Counted from the first letter of the stretch, positions 37,897 to 48,435 are shown. The stretch: DNA of 64,000 nt from Rhodococcus sp. X156 (GCF_004006015.1 NZ_CP034766.1:3071001-3135000), one strand, 5' to 3'. The notes: generated from the letters alone by a model not told the origin. Numbers and translations are program-made.

Positions 37897-40140
37897 ATGA
37901 CCAAGACAGATGAGCCGACCCAACCGGACACCGGCCGCTCCCCGCTGGCCCGCGGCTTCCCCTTCTTCGCCATCATCGCAGTGGCGCTGCTGGCCCTGCT
38001 CGCCGGCGGGTTCGGCGGCAGCTACCAGGGCAAGCTCACCGAGGTCCAGAAGAACGACAACGCCTCGTACCTGCCAGCCACGGCGGAGTCGACCAAGGTG
38101 GGCGAGGAGTCGGCCCGCTTCCTGGACGTGGAGGCCCTGCCCGGCTTCGTGGTGTTCCACCGCGAGACCGGCCTGACCGACCCCGACCGCGCCAGCCTCA
38201 CCCAGGCCCTCGACGCCATCAAGGGCGTCGACGGCGTGCAGACCGCCGCCGTCACGGCGCCGCAGGTCTCCGTCGACGGCACCACCGCGTCCATCTACGC
38301 GCCGCTGGTGGCCAAGCAGGCCGGCGTGGGCGTGCCGGGCGACGAGCTGGTCACAGTGGAGGAGGACCTCCTGGCTGCCGCCCGAGCCGCGGTGACCGAC
38401 GACCCGGGCTCGGCCGACCTGGCGGTGCACTCGGCGGGCCCGGGCGGGTTGCTGGTGGCCTTCATCGACGCCTTCAGCGGCATCGACGGCGTGCTGCTGG
38501 TCGCCGCAGGTTCGGTGGTCATCGCCATCCTGCTGGTGGTCTACCGCTCGCCCGTGCTGTGGTTCTTCCCGCTGTTCTCCGCACTGCTGGCGCTGGGCCT
38601 GTCGTCCATGCTCATCTACTTCCTGGCCGACGCCGACGTGGTCACCCTCACCGGGCAGAGCCAGGGCATCCTCTTCGTGCTCGTGCTGGGCGCGGGCACC
38701 GACTACGCCCTGCTGCTCATCTCCCGCTACCGCGAGGAGCTGCACAGCTGTCCCAGCCGAGCCGACGCGATGATCCGGGCCTGGCGGAGGTCGGCGCCGG
38801 CCATCGTGGCCTCCGCGGTCACGGTGATGGTGGGCCTGCTGTGCCTGACCTTCTCCGAGCTGCGCTCCAACCAGGGCCTGGGCCCGGTGGCCGCGATCGG
38901 CATCGCCTGCACGCTGCTGGTGATGATGACCTTCCTGCCGGTGGCGGTGGCCCTGGCCGGGCGCTGGGTGTTCTGGCCCCGCATCCCGCGGGTGGACCGC
39001 GCCGCCGACCTGGCCACCCACGGCCTGTGGGGGCGCATCGCGGCGATGGTCGGCCGCCGCGACCGTCCCGCGTGGGTGGGGGCCACGGTGGCCCTGCTGC
39101 TGTGCGTCACCGGCATGGGCGCGCTGCAGACCGGCACGCTCAGCGCCTCCGAGGGCTTCACCAACCGCCCGGACGCCGTGGTCGGCCAGGAGCTCTACGA
39201 CGCTGCCTTCGCCCGGGGCACCGGGGCCCCGGCGGTGATCACCACCAACGCCAGCGCCGTGGCTGAGGTGACCGCGGCGGCCGCCCAGGTGCCTGGCGTG
39301 GCCACCGCACCCGGCTCGGTGTGCGTGCAGGAGGACTACGCCAAGCTCGCCGCCCTCGGCGCCGGCTCCGGCGGTGCGGCCCCCGCGGCGGCGGCCCCCG
39401 CGCCCGGTTGCGTGCCGCCGGAGCTGCAGGTCACCCCGATCGACGGGCGCACCGTGGTCAACGCAGTGCTCGCCGACTCCTACGACTCCCCCGAGGCGCT
39501 GAACACCGTGGAGAACCTGCGGACGGCGCTGCACGCGGTGCCCGGCGCCGACGCCCGGGTCGGGGGCAGCTCGGCCAGCACCGTGGACGTGCAGGCCGCA
39601 GCGGTGCGCGACCGCAACCTCATCATCCCGGTGGTGCTGGTGGTGATCCTGCTGGTGCTCGCGCTGCTGCTGCGCTCGCTGCTGGCGCCGGTGCTGCTCA
39701 TCGCCACGGTGGTGCTGTCCTTCGCCGCCACGCTCGGCGTGTGCGGGTTGGTGTTCGACCACGTCTTCGACTTCCCCGGCGCCGACCAGGAGTTCCCGCT
39801 GTTCGCCTTCGTCTTCCTGGTGGCCCTGGGCATCGACTACAACATCTTCCTGATGACCCGGATCCGGGAGGAGTCGCTGAAGCACGGGACGCGGGAGGGC
39901 GTGCTGCGCGGCCTCGCCGTCACCGGAGGCGTCATCACCTCGGCCGGGGTGGTGCTGGCCGCGACGTTCGCGGTCCTGGGAGTGCTGCCCGTGGTGTTCC
40001 TGGCCGAGCTGGGCTTCGCGGTGGCCTTCGGCGTGCTGCTGGACACCATCGTGGTGCGCAGCATCCTCGTCCCGGCTCTCTCGCACGACATCGGACGATC
40101 GATCTGGTGGCCATCGGCCCTCGCGAGAGCCGGCAGGTGA
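37897..40140 (+). CDS. MMPL-family RND transporter
   Basis: 747 residues in two similar halves, each with a first helix, a large extracytoplasmic loop and a bundle of five helices (about 12 in total). The conserved proton-relay segments [17 protein letters not shown] (first half) and [17 protein letters not shown] (second half) are intact. Family members export lipids or hydrophobic molecules by proton exchange; substrate unknown. ATG at 37897 with ggagacc before it. It is monocistronic with no lipid-synthesis genes or regulator alongside. An Ala/Pro-rich stretch with a Cys lies in the second loop. Confidence 0.9.
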   Translation: MTKTDEPTQPDTGRSPLARGFPFFAIIAVALLALLAGGFGGSYQGKLTEVQKNDNASYLPATAESTKVGEESARFLDVEALPGFVVFHRETGLTDPDRASLTQALDAIKGVDGVQTAAVTAPQVSVDGTTASIYAPLVAKQAGVGVPGDELVTVEEDLLAAARAAVTDDPGSADLAVHSAGPGGLLVAFIDAFSGIDGVLLVAAGSVVIAILLVVYRSPVLWFFPLFSALLALGLSSMLIYFLADADVVTLTGQSQGILFVLVLGAGTDYALLLISRYREELHSCPSRADAMIRAWRRSAPAIVASAVTVMVGLLCLTFSELRSNQGLGPVAAIGIACTLLVMMTFLPVAVALAGRWVFWPRIPRVDRAADLATHGLWGRIAAMVGRRDRPAWVGATVALLLCVTGMGALQTGTLSASEGFTNRPDAVVGQELYDAAFARGTGAPAVITTNASAVAEVTAAAAQVPGVATAPGSVCVQEDYAKLAALGAGSGGAAPAAAAPAPGCVPPELQVTPIDGRTVVNAVLADSYDSPEALNTVENLRTALHAVPGADARVGGSSASTVDVQAAAVRDRNLIIPVVLVVILLVLALLLRSLLAPVLLIATVVLSFAATLGVCGLVFDHVFDFPGADQEFPLFAFVFLVALGIDYNIFLMTRIREESLKHGTREGVLRGLAVTGGVITSAGVVLAATFAVLGVLPVVFLAELGFAVAFGVLLDTIVVRSILVPALSHDIGRSIWWPSALARAGR

Positions 40141-40221
40141 AGGCCCGTTTCGTGCCGGCACCCGAGCGACGCGCGGACCCCATGCACTGCGTGCCGACCT
40201 CACCCCGGGACGGGGACGGGC

Positions 40222-40494
40222 TCAGCCCCGGACCAGCCCCGGTAGCGCGCCGGCCGACCACAGCCGGCGCAGCCCGTCCACGACGAGCAGCCCGGCCAGC
40301 ACCACGCAGCCGATGGCCCCGCCCAGCCACGGACCGGAGTAGAAGGTGACCGGCTGCACGGTGGTATCGGCGGTGTAGGGCGGGAAGTCGGCCACCTCGA
40401 TGCCGCGGCTCCAGCACCAGACGGCAACGACGACGAGGACCACCGCGAGCACCGCCTGCACCACGGCGACCAGCACTGCCCAGGTGCGCCTCAC
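40222..40494 (-). CDS. Small membrane protein, unknown
   Basis: 90 residues with two hydrophobic helices (about 6-27 and 57-74) separated by a short loop. GTG start at 40494 overlapping the preceding stop. Last gene of the rex-hem operon; M. tuberculosis has small membrane genes downstream of hemB (Rv0513, Rv0514, recalled). The 80 bp beyond it, shared with the convergent MMPL gene, show no clear terminator. Confidence 0.7.
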   Translation of the reverse strand: MRRTWAVLVAVVQAVLAVVLVVVAVWCWSRGIEVADFPPYTADTTVQPVTFYSGPWLGGAIGCVVLAGLLVVDGLRRLWSAGALPGLVRG

Positions 40495-40958
40495 GGGTGC
40501 ACCACCTCCTGCAGCGCCGAGCGCAGCGCCCGGTCCTTGCGCGCCCACGCCTGCACCAGCCGACCGTCGGCGAGCTCCAGGCCCACCCCCACCCGGTGTC
40601 GGGGGACGCTGTGCGACTCCCCCAGCGCCCGGGCCAGCTCCCACGGCTCGAGCTCGTCGTCCCACGCCCGCTCACCGGGCTCGTCGAAGATGGCGGCGAT
40701 CTCGCGCACGGGCAGCTCCTCGGTGCCCTGGCGCAGCACGGTGGGGGTCAGCTCGACCGTGCAGTGCCTGCGGGCGCCCACCACCTGCAGCGCGGCGATC
40801 CCGGCCAGCAGCAGCGCGATGGCGATGAGGGTGAACCAGTGCACGGGCACGTCCAGACCCAGCTCCAGCAGCACCGCCAGCAGGCAGAGCGCGGGTCCGT
40901 AGGCCACGGTGCGCCACCGTCCGCCGGGCTCGGCGAACAGCAGGGGCGAGGTGCTCAC
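40491..40958 (-). CDS. Membrane protein of the hem operon (DUF3093-like)
   Basis: 155 residues with two N-terminal hydrophobic helices (about 16-33 and 39-58), then a soluble domain containing HCTVELTPTVLRQGTEELP and a conserved acidic stretch EPGERAWDDELEPWELARAL. The layout resembles the DUF3093 family; function unknown. GTG start at 40958 overlapping the stop of the gene before it. Confidence 0.65.
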   Translation of the reverse strand: MSTSPLLFAEPGGRWRTVAYGPALCLLAVLLELGLDVPVHWFTLIAIALLLAGIAALQVVGARRHCTVELTPTVLRQGTEELPVREIAAIFDEPGERAWDDELEPWELARALGESHSVPRHRVGVGLELADGRLVQAWARKDRALRSALQEVVHP

Positions 40959-41518
40959 CGGCCTCGGGTGGGGGCGAGGAACTGCTTGGCCCCCTCGGAG
41001 TAGGTGCACACCACGGCGCAGGCGACGAGCAGCGCGTTGACCACCTGCAGCAGCGCGTCCAGCGGCTCTGCGCCGCTCACGGACACCGCGGTGGACACCA
41101 CGTTGAGCACGGCCACCACGGTGAGCACCACCCTGGCCCACGCCGACCCCACGGCCAGGCGCCAGAGCAGGAAGAGCACCAGCGCCACCCACACGACGCT
41201 CTGCAGCACCACCGCGATCACCACGACAAGGTCGGGGTCCACGGTGGCCAGGTCGGGATTGCCGGACAGCTGCGCGTCGACCTCCTCGCGCAGGGCGGTG
41301 CGGGCGGTGCCGAAGGAGACCACCACGCCGATGACGCCGACCACCAGGCTGGCCAGCCAGAGGTAGACGGCCAGGCGCAGCTCGTGCGGCAGCGGAGGCC
41401 GGGGCGGGCGCGGGGCGCGGCCCGGCGGCGGGCCGCCCTGCCAACCCGGCGGCGGGCCGCCCTGCCAGCCTTGCGGCGGGTACTGCCCGCCCGGACCGGC
41501 CGGGGGTGGACCGTTCAC
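40955..41518 (-). CDS. Pro/Gly-rich membrane protein, unknown
   Basis: 187 residues. The first 40 are Pro/Gly/Gln-rich with a WQGGPPPG repeat (two copies, also visible as DNA repeats near 41430-41470). Four hydrophobic helices follow (about 50-68, 95-115, 125-145, 155-172). GTG start at 41518, whose GTGA overlaps the hemB stop, supports co-translation. No function recognised. Confidence 0.7.
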   Translation of the reverse strand: MNGPPPAGPGGQYPPQGWQGGPPPGWQGGPPPGRAPRPPRPPLPHELRLAVYLWLASLVVGVIGVVVSFGTARTALREEVDAQLSGNPDLATVDPDLVVVIAVVLQSVVWVALVLFLLWRLAVGSAWARVVLTVVAVLNVVSTAVSVSGAEPLDALLQVVNALLVACAVVCTYSEGAKQFLAPTRGR

Positions 41519-42486
41519 CGCACCCACCCGGCGACCTCGGTCGCCCAGTAGGTCAGCACGATGTCGGCCCCGGCGCGGCGGATGCTGGTCACCGACTCCA
41601 GGATCGCCCGGTCCCGGTCGATCCAGCCGTTGGCCGCGGCGGCGGCGATCATCGCGTACTCGCCGGAGACCTGGTAGGCCGCCACCGGCAGCGGTGAGCG
41701 GTCGGCGGTCTCGCGCAGCACGTCGAGGTAGGACATGGCCGGCTTGACCATCACCATGTCGGCGCCCTCGGCGATGTCCAGGTCCACCTCACGGCGAGAC
41801 TCCCGCCGGTTGGCCGGGTCCTGCTGGTAGGTCTTGCGGTCCCCACGCAGGGTGGAGCCCACCGCCTCGCGGAAGGGCCCGTAGAACGCCGAGGCGTACT
41901 TGGCCGAGTAGGCGAGGATGGCGGTGTCGGTGTGACCCACCAGGTCCAGGCCCATCCGGATGGCCTCCACCTGCCCGTCCATCATCCCGCTGGGGCCGAC
42001 CACGTGCGCACCGCTGGCGGCCTGCACCGCCGCCATCTCCACGTAGAGCTCGAGGGTGGCGTCGTTGTCCACGCTGCCGTCCTCGGCGAGCACGCCGCAG
42101 TGGCCGTGGTCGGTGAACTCGTCCAGGCAGGTGTCGGCCATCAGCACCGTGTCCTCGCCCAGCTCCTCGCGCAGCGCCCGCAGGCCCACGTTGAGGATGC
42201 CGTTCTCGTCGATGGCACCGGACCCGGTGGCGTCACGCTCCGCGGGCACGCCGAAGAGCATCAGCCCGCCGACGCCGGCCGCGGTGGCCTCCACCGCCGC
42301 CGCGCGCAGCGAGTCCAGCGTGTGCTGGACGACGCCGGGCATGGACGCGATCGGACGGGGCTCGGTGAGCCCCTCGGCCACGAACATCGGCAGCACCAGC
42401 TGCTGCGGGCGCACGGCGGTCTCTGCCACCAGCCTGCGCATCGCGGGGGTGCGGCGAAGTCGGCGGGGTCGGTCAATGGGAACCAC
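41515..42486 (-). CDS. hemB: Porphobilinogen synthase (ALA dehydratase)
   Basis: 323 residues; condenses two ALA molecules. Schiff-base lysines are in [14 protein letters not shown] and [12 protein letters not shown]. The metal-loop region reads [15 protein letters not shown]: two cysteines of the zinc-type site with Asp at the third position, a mixed type that may alter metal preference. GTG start at 42486 with gggagg seven bases before. 21 bp after cobA/hemD. Confidence 0.95.
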   Translation of the reverse strand: MVPIDRPRRLRRTPAMRRLVAETAVRPQQLVLPMFVAEGLTEPRPIASMPGVVQHTLDSLRAAAVEATAAGVGGLMLFGVPAERDATGSGAIDENGILNVGLRALREELGEDTVLMADTCLDEFTDHGHCGVLAEDGSVDNDATLELYVEMAAVQAASGAHVVGPSGMMDGQVEAIRMGLDLVGHTDTAILAYSAKYASAFYGPFREAVGSTLRGDRKTYQQDPANRRESRREVDLDIAEGADMVMVKPAMSYLDVLRETADRSPLPVAAYQVSGEYAMIAAAAANGWIDRDRAILESVTSIRRAGADIVLTYWATEVAGWVR

Positions 42487-42507
42487 GGGTGGCCTCCCCT
42501 TCTCTGG

Positions 42508-44073
42508 CTAGCGCCTGCTGCGGACCTTCTTGCGGGGCGGCGGGAGCGCGCCCTCGGCCCGAAGCCGGGCCGCGTGCTCGGCGAGCGCGTCCACCAGCGA
42601 CGGGATGTCGGCGGTCTCTGGCTGCACGTCCACCCGCAGGCCGAACTCCGCAGCAGTCTCGGCGGTCTTCGGTCCGATGCAGGCAACGATGGTGCGGGCG
42701 TGTGGCTTCCCAGCGATGCCCACCAAGTTGCGCACCGTGGAGGAGGAGGTGAAGCAGACCGCGTCGAAGCCACCGGTCTTGATCATCTCGCGGGTGCTGG
42801 CCGCCGGCGGCGCCGCGCGCACGGTGCGGTAGGCGGTGACGTCGTCGATCTCCCACCCCCGCAGGCGCAGGCCCTCGGCCAGCGTCTCGGTGGCGATGTC
42901 GGCGCGGGGCAGCAGCACGCGGTCCACCGGGTCGAACACGTCGTCGTAGGGCGGGAAGTCGGCCAGCAGGCCCACGCTGGACTGCTCGCCGGAAGGCAGC
43001 AGCTCAGGGTGGATGCCGAAGCTGCGGACCTTCTCCGCGGTGGCCTCGCCCACGCAGGCGATCTTCACGCCGGAGAAGGCGCGCGCGTCCAGGCCGAAGT
43101 CGGCGAACTTCTCCCACACCGCACGGACGGCGTTGGTGGAGGTGAACACCACCCACTGGTAGCGCCCGTCCACCAGACCCTTGACCGCGCGCTCCATCTG
43201 GGCGGGGCTGCGGGGCGGCTCCACGGCGATGGTGGGGACCTCGACGGGGACGGCACCGTGGGTGCGCAGCCGCTCGCTCATCACGCCTGCCTGGTCCTTG
43301 GTGCGGGGCACCAGCACCTTCCAGCTGTACAGCGCCCGGGTCTCCCACCAGGAGAGCTTGTGCCGCTGGGTGACGAGCTTGCCGATGGTGAGCACCAGCG
43401 GGCCGGGCAGCGCGCCGCCGACCTCGTTGAGGGTGGCCAGCGTGGCGTCGAGGGTGCGCTGGTTGCAGGTGGTGCCGTTGGTGGTGATGGACACCGGAGT
43501 CTGCGAGGCCATGCCGTGCTCGACCAGCGCGCTGGCCGTCTCGGCCAGGTGGCCGGAGGTGGCGTTGAGCACCAGCGGGCCCGGGGCGGCTGCCACGGCC
43601 GCCCAGTTCACGTCACCGCGCACGTCGACCACGGTGTGCTCGGAGCCGATGGCGATGCCGGCGTAGGTGGGCACCGCGGTGGCACCGGTCAGGCCGGGCA
43701 CGAACTCGAACTGCACGGAGGTGCGGGCCACGGCCTGCGCCTCGGCGACGACGGAGTCGGTGGACAGCGGGTCCCCAGCGACCAGGCGCACCACGTCGTG
43801 GCCGGCCTTGGCCTCGGCCACCAGCGCCTTGGCGACCTCGGCGGGCTCGCCCACGGCCGGGCGGACGTCGGCCACGGGGCCCTCGCCCTCGGCCGGCTCG
43901 GGCAGCGCGGTGCCGATCAGGTCAGCGACCCCGGTGGCCACGTCGTGGTCGAGGAAGGCCATCCTCGAGTGGGCGAGGACCGTTTGCGCCCGGACGGTGA
44001 GCAGCGCCGGGTCGCCTGGTCCGGACCCGATGAACAGGATCCGTCCAGGAGTGGTCTTGCGGGCTCTGCTCAT
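42508..44073 (-). CDS. hemD: Fused SUMT-like (CobA) and uroporphyrinogen-III synthase (HemD)
   Basis: 521 residues. The N-terminal half (about 10-245) has the tetrapyrrole methylase fold: [25 protein letters not shown] and [14 protein letters not shown]. The usual GGDP-type loop reads [11 protein letters not shown] instead of RLKGGDPFVFG, so methyltransferase activity is uncertain. The C-terminal half (about 258-505) is Hem[35 protein letters not shown] and [11 protein letters not shown]. Similar fusions are usual in actinobacteria. ATGA overlap with hemC. Confidence 0.92.
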   Translation of the reverse strand: MSRARKTTPGRILFIGSGPGDPALLTVRAQTVLAHSRMAFLDHDVATGVADLIGTALPEPAEGEGPVADVRPAVGEPAEVAKALVAEAKAGHDVVRLVAGDPLSTDSVVAEAQAVARTSVQFEFVPGLTGATAVPTYAGIAIGSEHTVVDVRGDVNWAAVAAAPGPLVLNATSGHLAETASALVEHGMASQTPVSITTNGTTCNQRTLDATLATLNEVGGALPGPLVLTIGKLVTQRHKLSWWETRALYSWKVLVPRTKDQAGVMSERLRTHGAVPVEVPTIAVEPPRSPAQMERAVKGLVDGRYQWVVFTSTNAVRAVWEKFADFGLDARAFSGVKIACVGEATAEKVRSFGIHPELLPSGEQSSVGLLADFPPYDDVFDPVDRVLLPRADIATETLAEGLRLRGWEIDDVTAYRTVRAAPPAASTREMIKTGGFDAVCFTSSSTVRNLVGIAGKPHARTIVACIGPKTAETAAEFGLRVDVQPETADIPSLVDALAEHAARLRAEGALPPPRKKVRSRR

Positions 44074-45041
44074 GGGTGACTCTCCAGTGAGGGTTGTGGC
44101 TCTACAGGTGGTGCTTCGACGAGGTCGCGGGCGCCGAGGTCGAGCAGCTCGGCAGCCACCGACTCGCCCAGTGCGGTGGGATCGGTGAGTGCACCGACGC
44201 CGGACGCCCGCAGCACCTCAGATCCGTCGAGCGCTGCGACGCACGCTCGCAGCGAGATCTCCTCGATGATGCGGCCGTCGTCGGTGAGTGACTCGACGAC
44301 CTCCGCGACTGCGCCGACGGGGGCCGTGCAGCCGGCTTCCAGCGCGGCGAGGAGCGCGCGCTCGGCCACAACCGTGGCACGTGCGGAGCGATCTTCCAAA
44401 GTTGACAGAAGACCGACGAGGTCCTCCTCCCCCGCACGGCACTCGATGGCCAGGGCGCCCTGCGCCGGGGCGGGCAGCATCTGCACGGGGTCGAAGGACT
44501 CGGTCACCTCACCGAGGCGGCCCACCCGGGACAGCCCGGCACGGGCCAGCACGATCGCGTCGAGCTCACCGTTGTGCACCCGGGCGAGCCGGGAGTCGAT
44601 GTTGCCGCGCAGCGGCACCACGTCCAGGCCCAGGCCCAGGGCGTGCAGCTGGGCGATCCGCCGCGGCGCGGAGGTGCCCACCGTGGACCCGGCGGGCAGC
44701 TGGCCGAGCACCAGGCCGTCGCGGGCTACCAGGGCGTCGCGGGAGTCCTCGCGCACCGGCACGGCCGCCAGGACGAAGCGGGGGTCCTCGGCGGTGGGCA
44801 GGTCCTTGTAGCTGTGCACCGCCACGTCGACCTCGCCGTCGGCCAGGGCCTCGCGCAGGGCGGCGGTGAACACCCCGACGCCGATCTGCGCCACCGGGGC
44901 GGCCGAGGCGTCCCCGGCGGTGCGCACCACCACCAGCTCGGCCGGCTGGCCGTGCGCGATGAGCGCGTCCCTGATCGTTCCTGCCTGGGTGAGGGCCAGG
45001 TGGCTCCCTCGTGTACCGATTCGCAGTACTCCCGTGCTCAC
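44070..45041 (-). CDS. hemC: Hydroxymethylbilane synthase
   Basis: 323 residues; polymerises four porphobilinogens. Seen: [12 protein letters not shown] at the N-terminus, the Asp-containing [26 protein letters not shown], and the dipyrromethane-cofactor cysteine in [10 protein letters not shown] (about residue 236). GTG start at 45041 overlapping the hemA stop. Confidence 0.96.
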   Translation of the reverse strand: MSTGVLRIGTRGSHLALTQAGTIRDALIAHGQPAELVVVRTAGDASAAPVAQIGVGVFTAALREALADGEVDVAVHSYKDLPTAEDPRFVLAAVPVREDSRDALVARDGLVLGQLPAGSTVGTSAPRRIAQLHALGLGLDVVPLRGNIDSRLARVHNGELDAIVLARAGLSRVGRLGEVTESFDPVQMLPAPAQGALAIECRAGEEDLVGLLSTLEDRSARATVVAERALLAALEAGCTAPVGAVAEVVESLTDDGRIIEEISLRACVAALDGSEVLRASGVGALTDPTALGESVAAELLDLGARDLVEAPPVEPQPSLESHP

Positions 45042-46549
45042 AGCTCTCCGTTCCCGTGGTGTCGTGCGGGGTCGGCGCTCGAGATGTACTCGGCCAGCGT
45101 CGCCTCGTTCATGGCTGCCTCGGTCAACGCGCTGTCCAGGACCGTGGGGACGTCGCTGGGGACGTCCGCGGCGATCGAGGGCGGTACGACCGTGTGCGTG
45201 TTCGTGGTGGGCGGACCCGTGGTGGGCGGGTTCGTGGTGGAGGCCGCGACGGCGTCCACCGCGCCCGGCCCGAGCTCGAAGAGCTCGCGCAGCGCCTGGG
45301 CGTAGGTGTCGCCGCCGGGCGCGGCGGCCAGCTGCTTCACCCGCACCGTCGGGGCGTGCAGCAGCTTGTCCACCACGCGGCGCACCGCCCGGCCCACCTC
45401 GTCGCGCTCGACGTCGCCGAGCGTGGGCAGGCGGGTCTCCAGGCGGAGCAGCTCGGCCTCCACCACCTCCGCCGCGCGCCGACGCAGCGCGGTGACGGTG
45501 GGGGTGACCTCGGCGGCACGCTGGGCGGCGAGGTAGGTGGACAGCTCGGCGGCCACGATGGCGCGGGCGGCATCCGTGTCGGCCGAGGCTGCGTGGGCCT
45601 CCGGCGCGCGCTGCAGCGCCTCCAGCCCCACCAGCACCACGCCAGGCAGGTCGGCCACGGCGGGCTCGACGTCGCGGGGCAGGCCCAGGTCGCAGATCAC
45701 CAGGAGACCACGGTCGGGTGAGCGAGCGGCCAGCGCCCGGTGGGCCTGGGCGAGGGTGACCACCGCGCCAACCGCGCCGGTGCAGGTGACCAGCACGTCG
45801 GCGTCGGCCAGCACCGCAGGCAGCTCGTCCAGCCCCACGGCGCGTGCCTCCACGTTGCCCTCGGCGGCGGTGGCCGCCAGGTTCGCGGCACGCTCGGGGG
45901 TGCGGTTGGCCACCACGATGCTGGCCACCCCGGCGCGCTGCAGCAGCGCGACCGCCAGGCCGCCCATCGCCCCGGCACCGAGCACCACGGCCCTGCGTGC
46001 GCTGAGGTCGTCCGAGCCCAGGGCCTTGGCCGCCCGCTGCAGCGCCACCGAGACCACCGAGGCACCGGCGGAGTCGATGCCGGTCTCGGAGTGCACCCGC
46101 TTGCCCACCCGCAGCGCCTGCTGCGCCAGCTCGTGGATGGTGCGGCCGGCGGTCTGCTCGGCGTCGGCGGCGGCGTAGGCGGACCGGATCTGGCCGAGGA
46201 TCTGCTGCTCGCCCACGACCATGGAGTCCAGGCCGCTGGCCACCGAGAACAGGTGCTCCACCGCCGACTCGCTGTAGCGAACGTAGAGGTGACGGGTGAG
46301 CTCGGCGACGTCGGACTGCGCGTGCTCGGCGAGCAGCTCGCCGACGTCGGTGAGGGCACCGTGGAAGGCATCGACCACCGCGTAGATCTCCACCCGGTTG
46401 CAGGTGGACACCAGCAGCGCCTCGGAGATGTGGGGGGAGCGCAGCAAGCCCTCCAGCAGCTTGGGACGCTCACCATCGGTGACGGCGACGCGCTCCAGCA
46501 TGGTCACGGGGGCACTGCGGTGCGACATCCCCACGAGCAGAACACTCAC
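45038..46549 (-). CDS. hemA: Glutamyl-tRNA reductase
   Basis: 503 residues; NADPH-dependent first step of the C5 haem pathway. Seen: catalytic Cys in [12 protein letters not shown] (about residue 50), [17 protein letters not shown], and the NADPH domain [16 protein letters not shown]. Longer than usual: after residue 420 there is a tail of about 75 residues, Thr/Pro-rich with a [13 protein letters not shown] stretch. GTG start overlapping the rex stop, so translation is coupled to the redox repressor. Confidence 0.95.
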   Translation of the reverse strand: MSVLLVGMSHRSAPVTMLERVAVTDGERPKLLEGLLRSPHISEALLVSTCNRVEIYAVVDAFHGALTDVGELLAEHAQSDVAELTRHLYVRYSESAVEHLFSVASGLDSMVVGEQQILGQIRSAYAAADAEQTAGRTIHELAQQALRVGKRVHSETGIDSAGASVVSVALQRAAKALGSDDLSARRAVVLGAGAMGGLAVALLQRAGVASIVVANRTPERAANLAATAAEGNVEARAVGLDELPAVLADADVLVTCTGAVGAVVTLAQAHRALAARSPDRGLLVICDLGLPRDVEPAVADLPGVVLVGLEALQRAPEAHAASADTDAARAIVAAELSTYLAAQRAAEVTPTVTALRRRAAEVVEAELLRLETRLPTLGDVERDEVGRAVRRVVDKLLHAPTVRVKQLAAAPGGDTYAQALRELFELGPGAVDAVAASTTNPPTTGPPTTNTHTVVPPSIAADVPSDVPTVLDSALTEAAMNEATLAEYISSADPARHHGNGEL

Positions 46550-47367
46550 GGCACAATCACCGATCCATCTCCTCCAGACCTCGTCTGCTCTGTAGCTCCG
46601 GACTGGCCGGCCTGTTGGGTGCCCGCGGCGCGCCCGGCGGCGCGCCGGGCGCCGTGGAAGGAGAGCACCTGCATCTCCACGGCGAGGTCCACCCGCCGCA
46701 CGTCCACGGTCTCGGGCACCTGCAGCGCCACCGGCGCGAAGTTGAGGATGCAGCCGACTCCGGCTGCCACCAGTCGGTCACACACCTGCTGCGCCGCGGC
46801 GGCGGGGGTGGCCACCACCCCGATGCTGATCTCCAGCTCGGCACACACGGCGTCGACGTCGTCGAGGTGCCGGATCTCCAGCTCACCCAGCCGGGTGCCC
46901 ACCCGCGCGGGGTCGTTGTCGAACAGCGCGGTCACGGTGAAGCCGCGGTCAGCGAAACCGTCGTAGCCGGCCAGTGCGTGGCCGAGGTTGCCCACGCCCA
47001 CCAGGGCCACCCGGTGGCGGCGGTTCAGGCCCAGCGCCTGCTCGATGCGGCCGACCAGGCGGGGCACGTCGTAGCCCACCCCACGGGTGCCGTTGGAGCC
47101 GAGGAAGGACAGGTCCTTGCGCAGCTTGGCCGAACCGACGCCGGCCAGCGCGGCCAGCTCCTCGCTGGAGACCGTGCGGGTGCCCGCCTCGACCAGCGAG
47201 CCCAGCACGCGCAGGTACAGCGCCAGCCGCGCCACCGTGGCCTCAGGCACCGCCCGCACCTCCTCGCCCGACCCCTGCTTGGGGCGCGAGGCGCCGACGG
47301 TAGACTCGCCCGCCTCTGCGGTGGCGCCAGCACGCGGCATCGTGCGAGGAGCACTCGGCTCGGTCAC
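46546..47367 (-). CDS. rex: Redox-sensing transcriptional repressor Rex
   Basis: 273 residues. N-terminal winged helix (about 43-105) with [20 protein letters not shown] and [15 protein letters not shown], then an NAD(H)-binding Rossmann domain with [19 protein letters not shown] (about 118-136). The first 40 and last 35 residues are low-complexity. Rex leaves DNA when NADH is high. GTG start at 47367 with aggag six bases before; the longer upstream frame is not used. First gene of the rex-hem operon, behind its own operator. Confidence 0.95.
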   Translation of the reverse strand: MTEPSAPRTMPRAGATAEAGESTVGASRPKQGSGEEVRAVPEATVARLALYLRVLGSLVEAGTRTVSSEELAALAGVGSAKLRKDLSFLGSNGTRGVGYDVPRLVGRIEQALGLNRRHRVALVGVGNLGHALAGYDGFADRGFTVTALFDNDPARVGTRLGELEIRHLDDVDAVCAELEISIGVVATPAAAAQQVCDRLVAAGVGCILNFAPVALQVPETVDVRRVDLAVEMQVLSFHGARRAAGRAAGTQQAGQSGATEQTRSGGDGSVIVP

Positions 47368-47473
47368 GATCAACTCCTCGCACGGGTGGGCTGGGCGAAA
47401 GCAGGACGTGGGCACACGGGTGCGCCGGTCGGGACGCAGCTCCGCCCGGGGGGCTGAGGGGGTCTCAGAACCC

Positions 47474-47502
47474 ACGGTAACCGCTTGTGAACGCCTGCAC
47501 AA
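47474..47502 (-). promoter_or_regulatory. rex-hem operon promoter (-35 TTGTGC, -10 TACCGT)
   Basis: On the minus strand TTGTGC (47497-47502) and TACCGT (47474-47479) are exactly 17 bp apart. The transcript would start near 47466, giving a leader of about 100 bases before rex. This is the only clear -35/-10 pair in the window with canonical spacing. It lies in the 384-bp gap 47368-47751, which otherwise holds only the operator and a terminator. Confidence 0.7.
47485..47502. promoter_or_regulatory. Rex operator (ROP site)
   Basis: The 18-mer TTGTGAACGCCTGCACAA matches the actinobacterial Rex operator TTGTGAANNNNTTCACAA at all but one fixed base. It covers the -35 element and part of the spacer of the rex promoter, so bound Rex would block RNA polymerase. 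Rex autoregulation of rex-hem genes is known in Streptomyces. Confidence 0.85.
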
Positions 47503-47683
47503 AGTCGTGGCGGTGTGTGCTGCAGCGCCCGTGACCTGCGCCGCACTCGCCGCCGCCCTGCTGCCCACACCCGGTTCTGCGCCTGGTCTGGGACGTTTCC
47601 GCCCTTTCCCTGCCGGTTCGCCGCGCCACCCGACCGCGTTCGGTGCGACCGAGGTCACCTCGCCGTCGGCGGAGCGGACGCCG

Positions 47684-47715
47684 ACGGGCGCCCCGGCGAT
47701 GGCCGGGGCGCCCGT
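47684..47715 (-). terminator. Strong hairpin after the fasciclin gene
   Basis: A perfect 14-bp GC-rich stem (47684-47697 with 47702-47715) and a GATG loop, 36 bp beyond the fasciclin stop. It insulates the rex promoter from upstream transcription. Confidence 0.85.
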
Positions 47716-47751
47716 GGTGTGCGCTCGTTCGTTGAGCCGGGGAGGCTCAGC

Positions 47752-48435
47752 TCACTTCATGGCCGGCGGCATCAGCACCTGGCCGATGGCGAAGACCGTG
47801 GCGTTGGCGGTGGGGATGTTGCCGCAGGCGACCGGCACCCGGTTGATCAGCGGCGCCTGCGCGGTGCCGGTGATGGTGACCGACTCACCCTCGACGGACT
47901 TGACCGAGCCCGCCTTGACCAGGCCGGCGGCGTCGTAGCGCTGGGGCACGACGTGGTAGGTCAGGATCTTGGTGAGATCACCCTTCGGGTCCTTCAACAG
48001 GGTGTCCAGGGTGCCCGCCGGCAGCGCCGCGAACGCTGCGTCGGTGGGCGCGAACACGGTGTAGGCGGCGTCCGGCTTGTTCAGGGTGTCCACCAGCCCG
48101 GCCGCCTTGACGGCGGTGACCAGGGTGGAGAACAGCGGGTTGGCCGAGGCCGCGGTGGCGACCGGCTGGTTGACCATGCCCTCGGGCGAGCCCGGACCGG
48201 TCTTCGGCACGCTGGAGCACGCGGGTCCGAAGATGTCGGCAACCGTGGTGACCCCGCTGCTGGAGGCGGCTGCAGCCGCCGAGGACGGTGCCCCCGAGCT
48301 GGAGGCCGCCGCCGAGGTGGTGGGCGCCGCGGAGGTGGTCTCGGTGGAGGCCTCCTCCGAGTTGCTGCAGGCGGCGATGGACAGGGTGAGTGCCGCGAGC
48401 GCACCGACAGCTGCGAGTCGCTGAGTCTTTCTCAT
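47752..48435 (-). CDS. Fasciclin (FAS1) domain lipoprotein, MPT83-like
   Basis: 227 residues. Signal peptide with lipobox LTLSIAAC (Cys about 23), a Ser/Ala/Thr linker to about 65, then one FAS1 domain with ANPLFSTLVTAVKAAGLVDTL, YTVFAPTDAAFAALP, LTYHVVPQRYDA and INRVPVACGNIPTANATVFAIGQVLMPP. Resembles secreted antigens MPT70/MPT83. ATG with aggagg seven bases upstream. It follows the molybdopterin oxidoreductase gene after a 177-bp gap that contains a 6-bp hairpin (48460-48476) just before the gene. Confidence 0.9.
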   Translation of the reverse strand: MRKTQRLAAVGALAALTLSIAACSNSEEASTETTSAAPTTSAAASSSGAPSSAAAAASSSGVTTVADIFGPACSSVPKTGPGSPEGMVNQPVATAASANPLFSTLVTAVKAAGLVDTLNKPDAAYTVFAPTDAAFAALPAGTLDTLLKDPKGDLTKILTYHVVPQRYDAAGLVKAGSVKSVEGESVTITGTAQAPLINRVPVACGNIPTANATVFAIGQVLMPPAMK

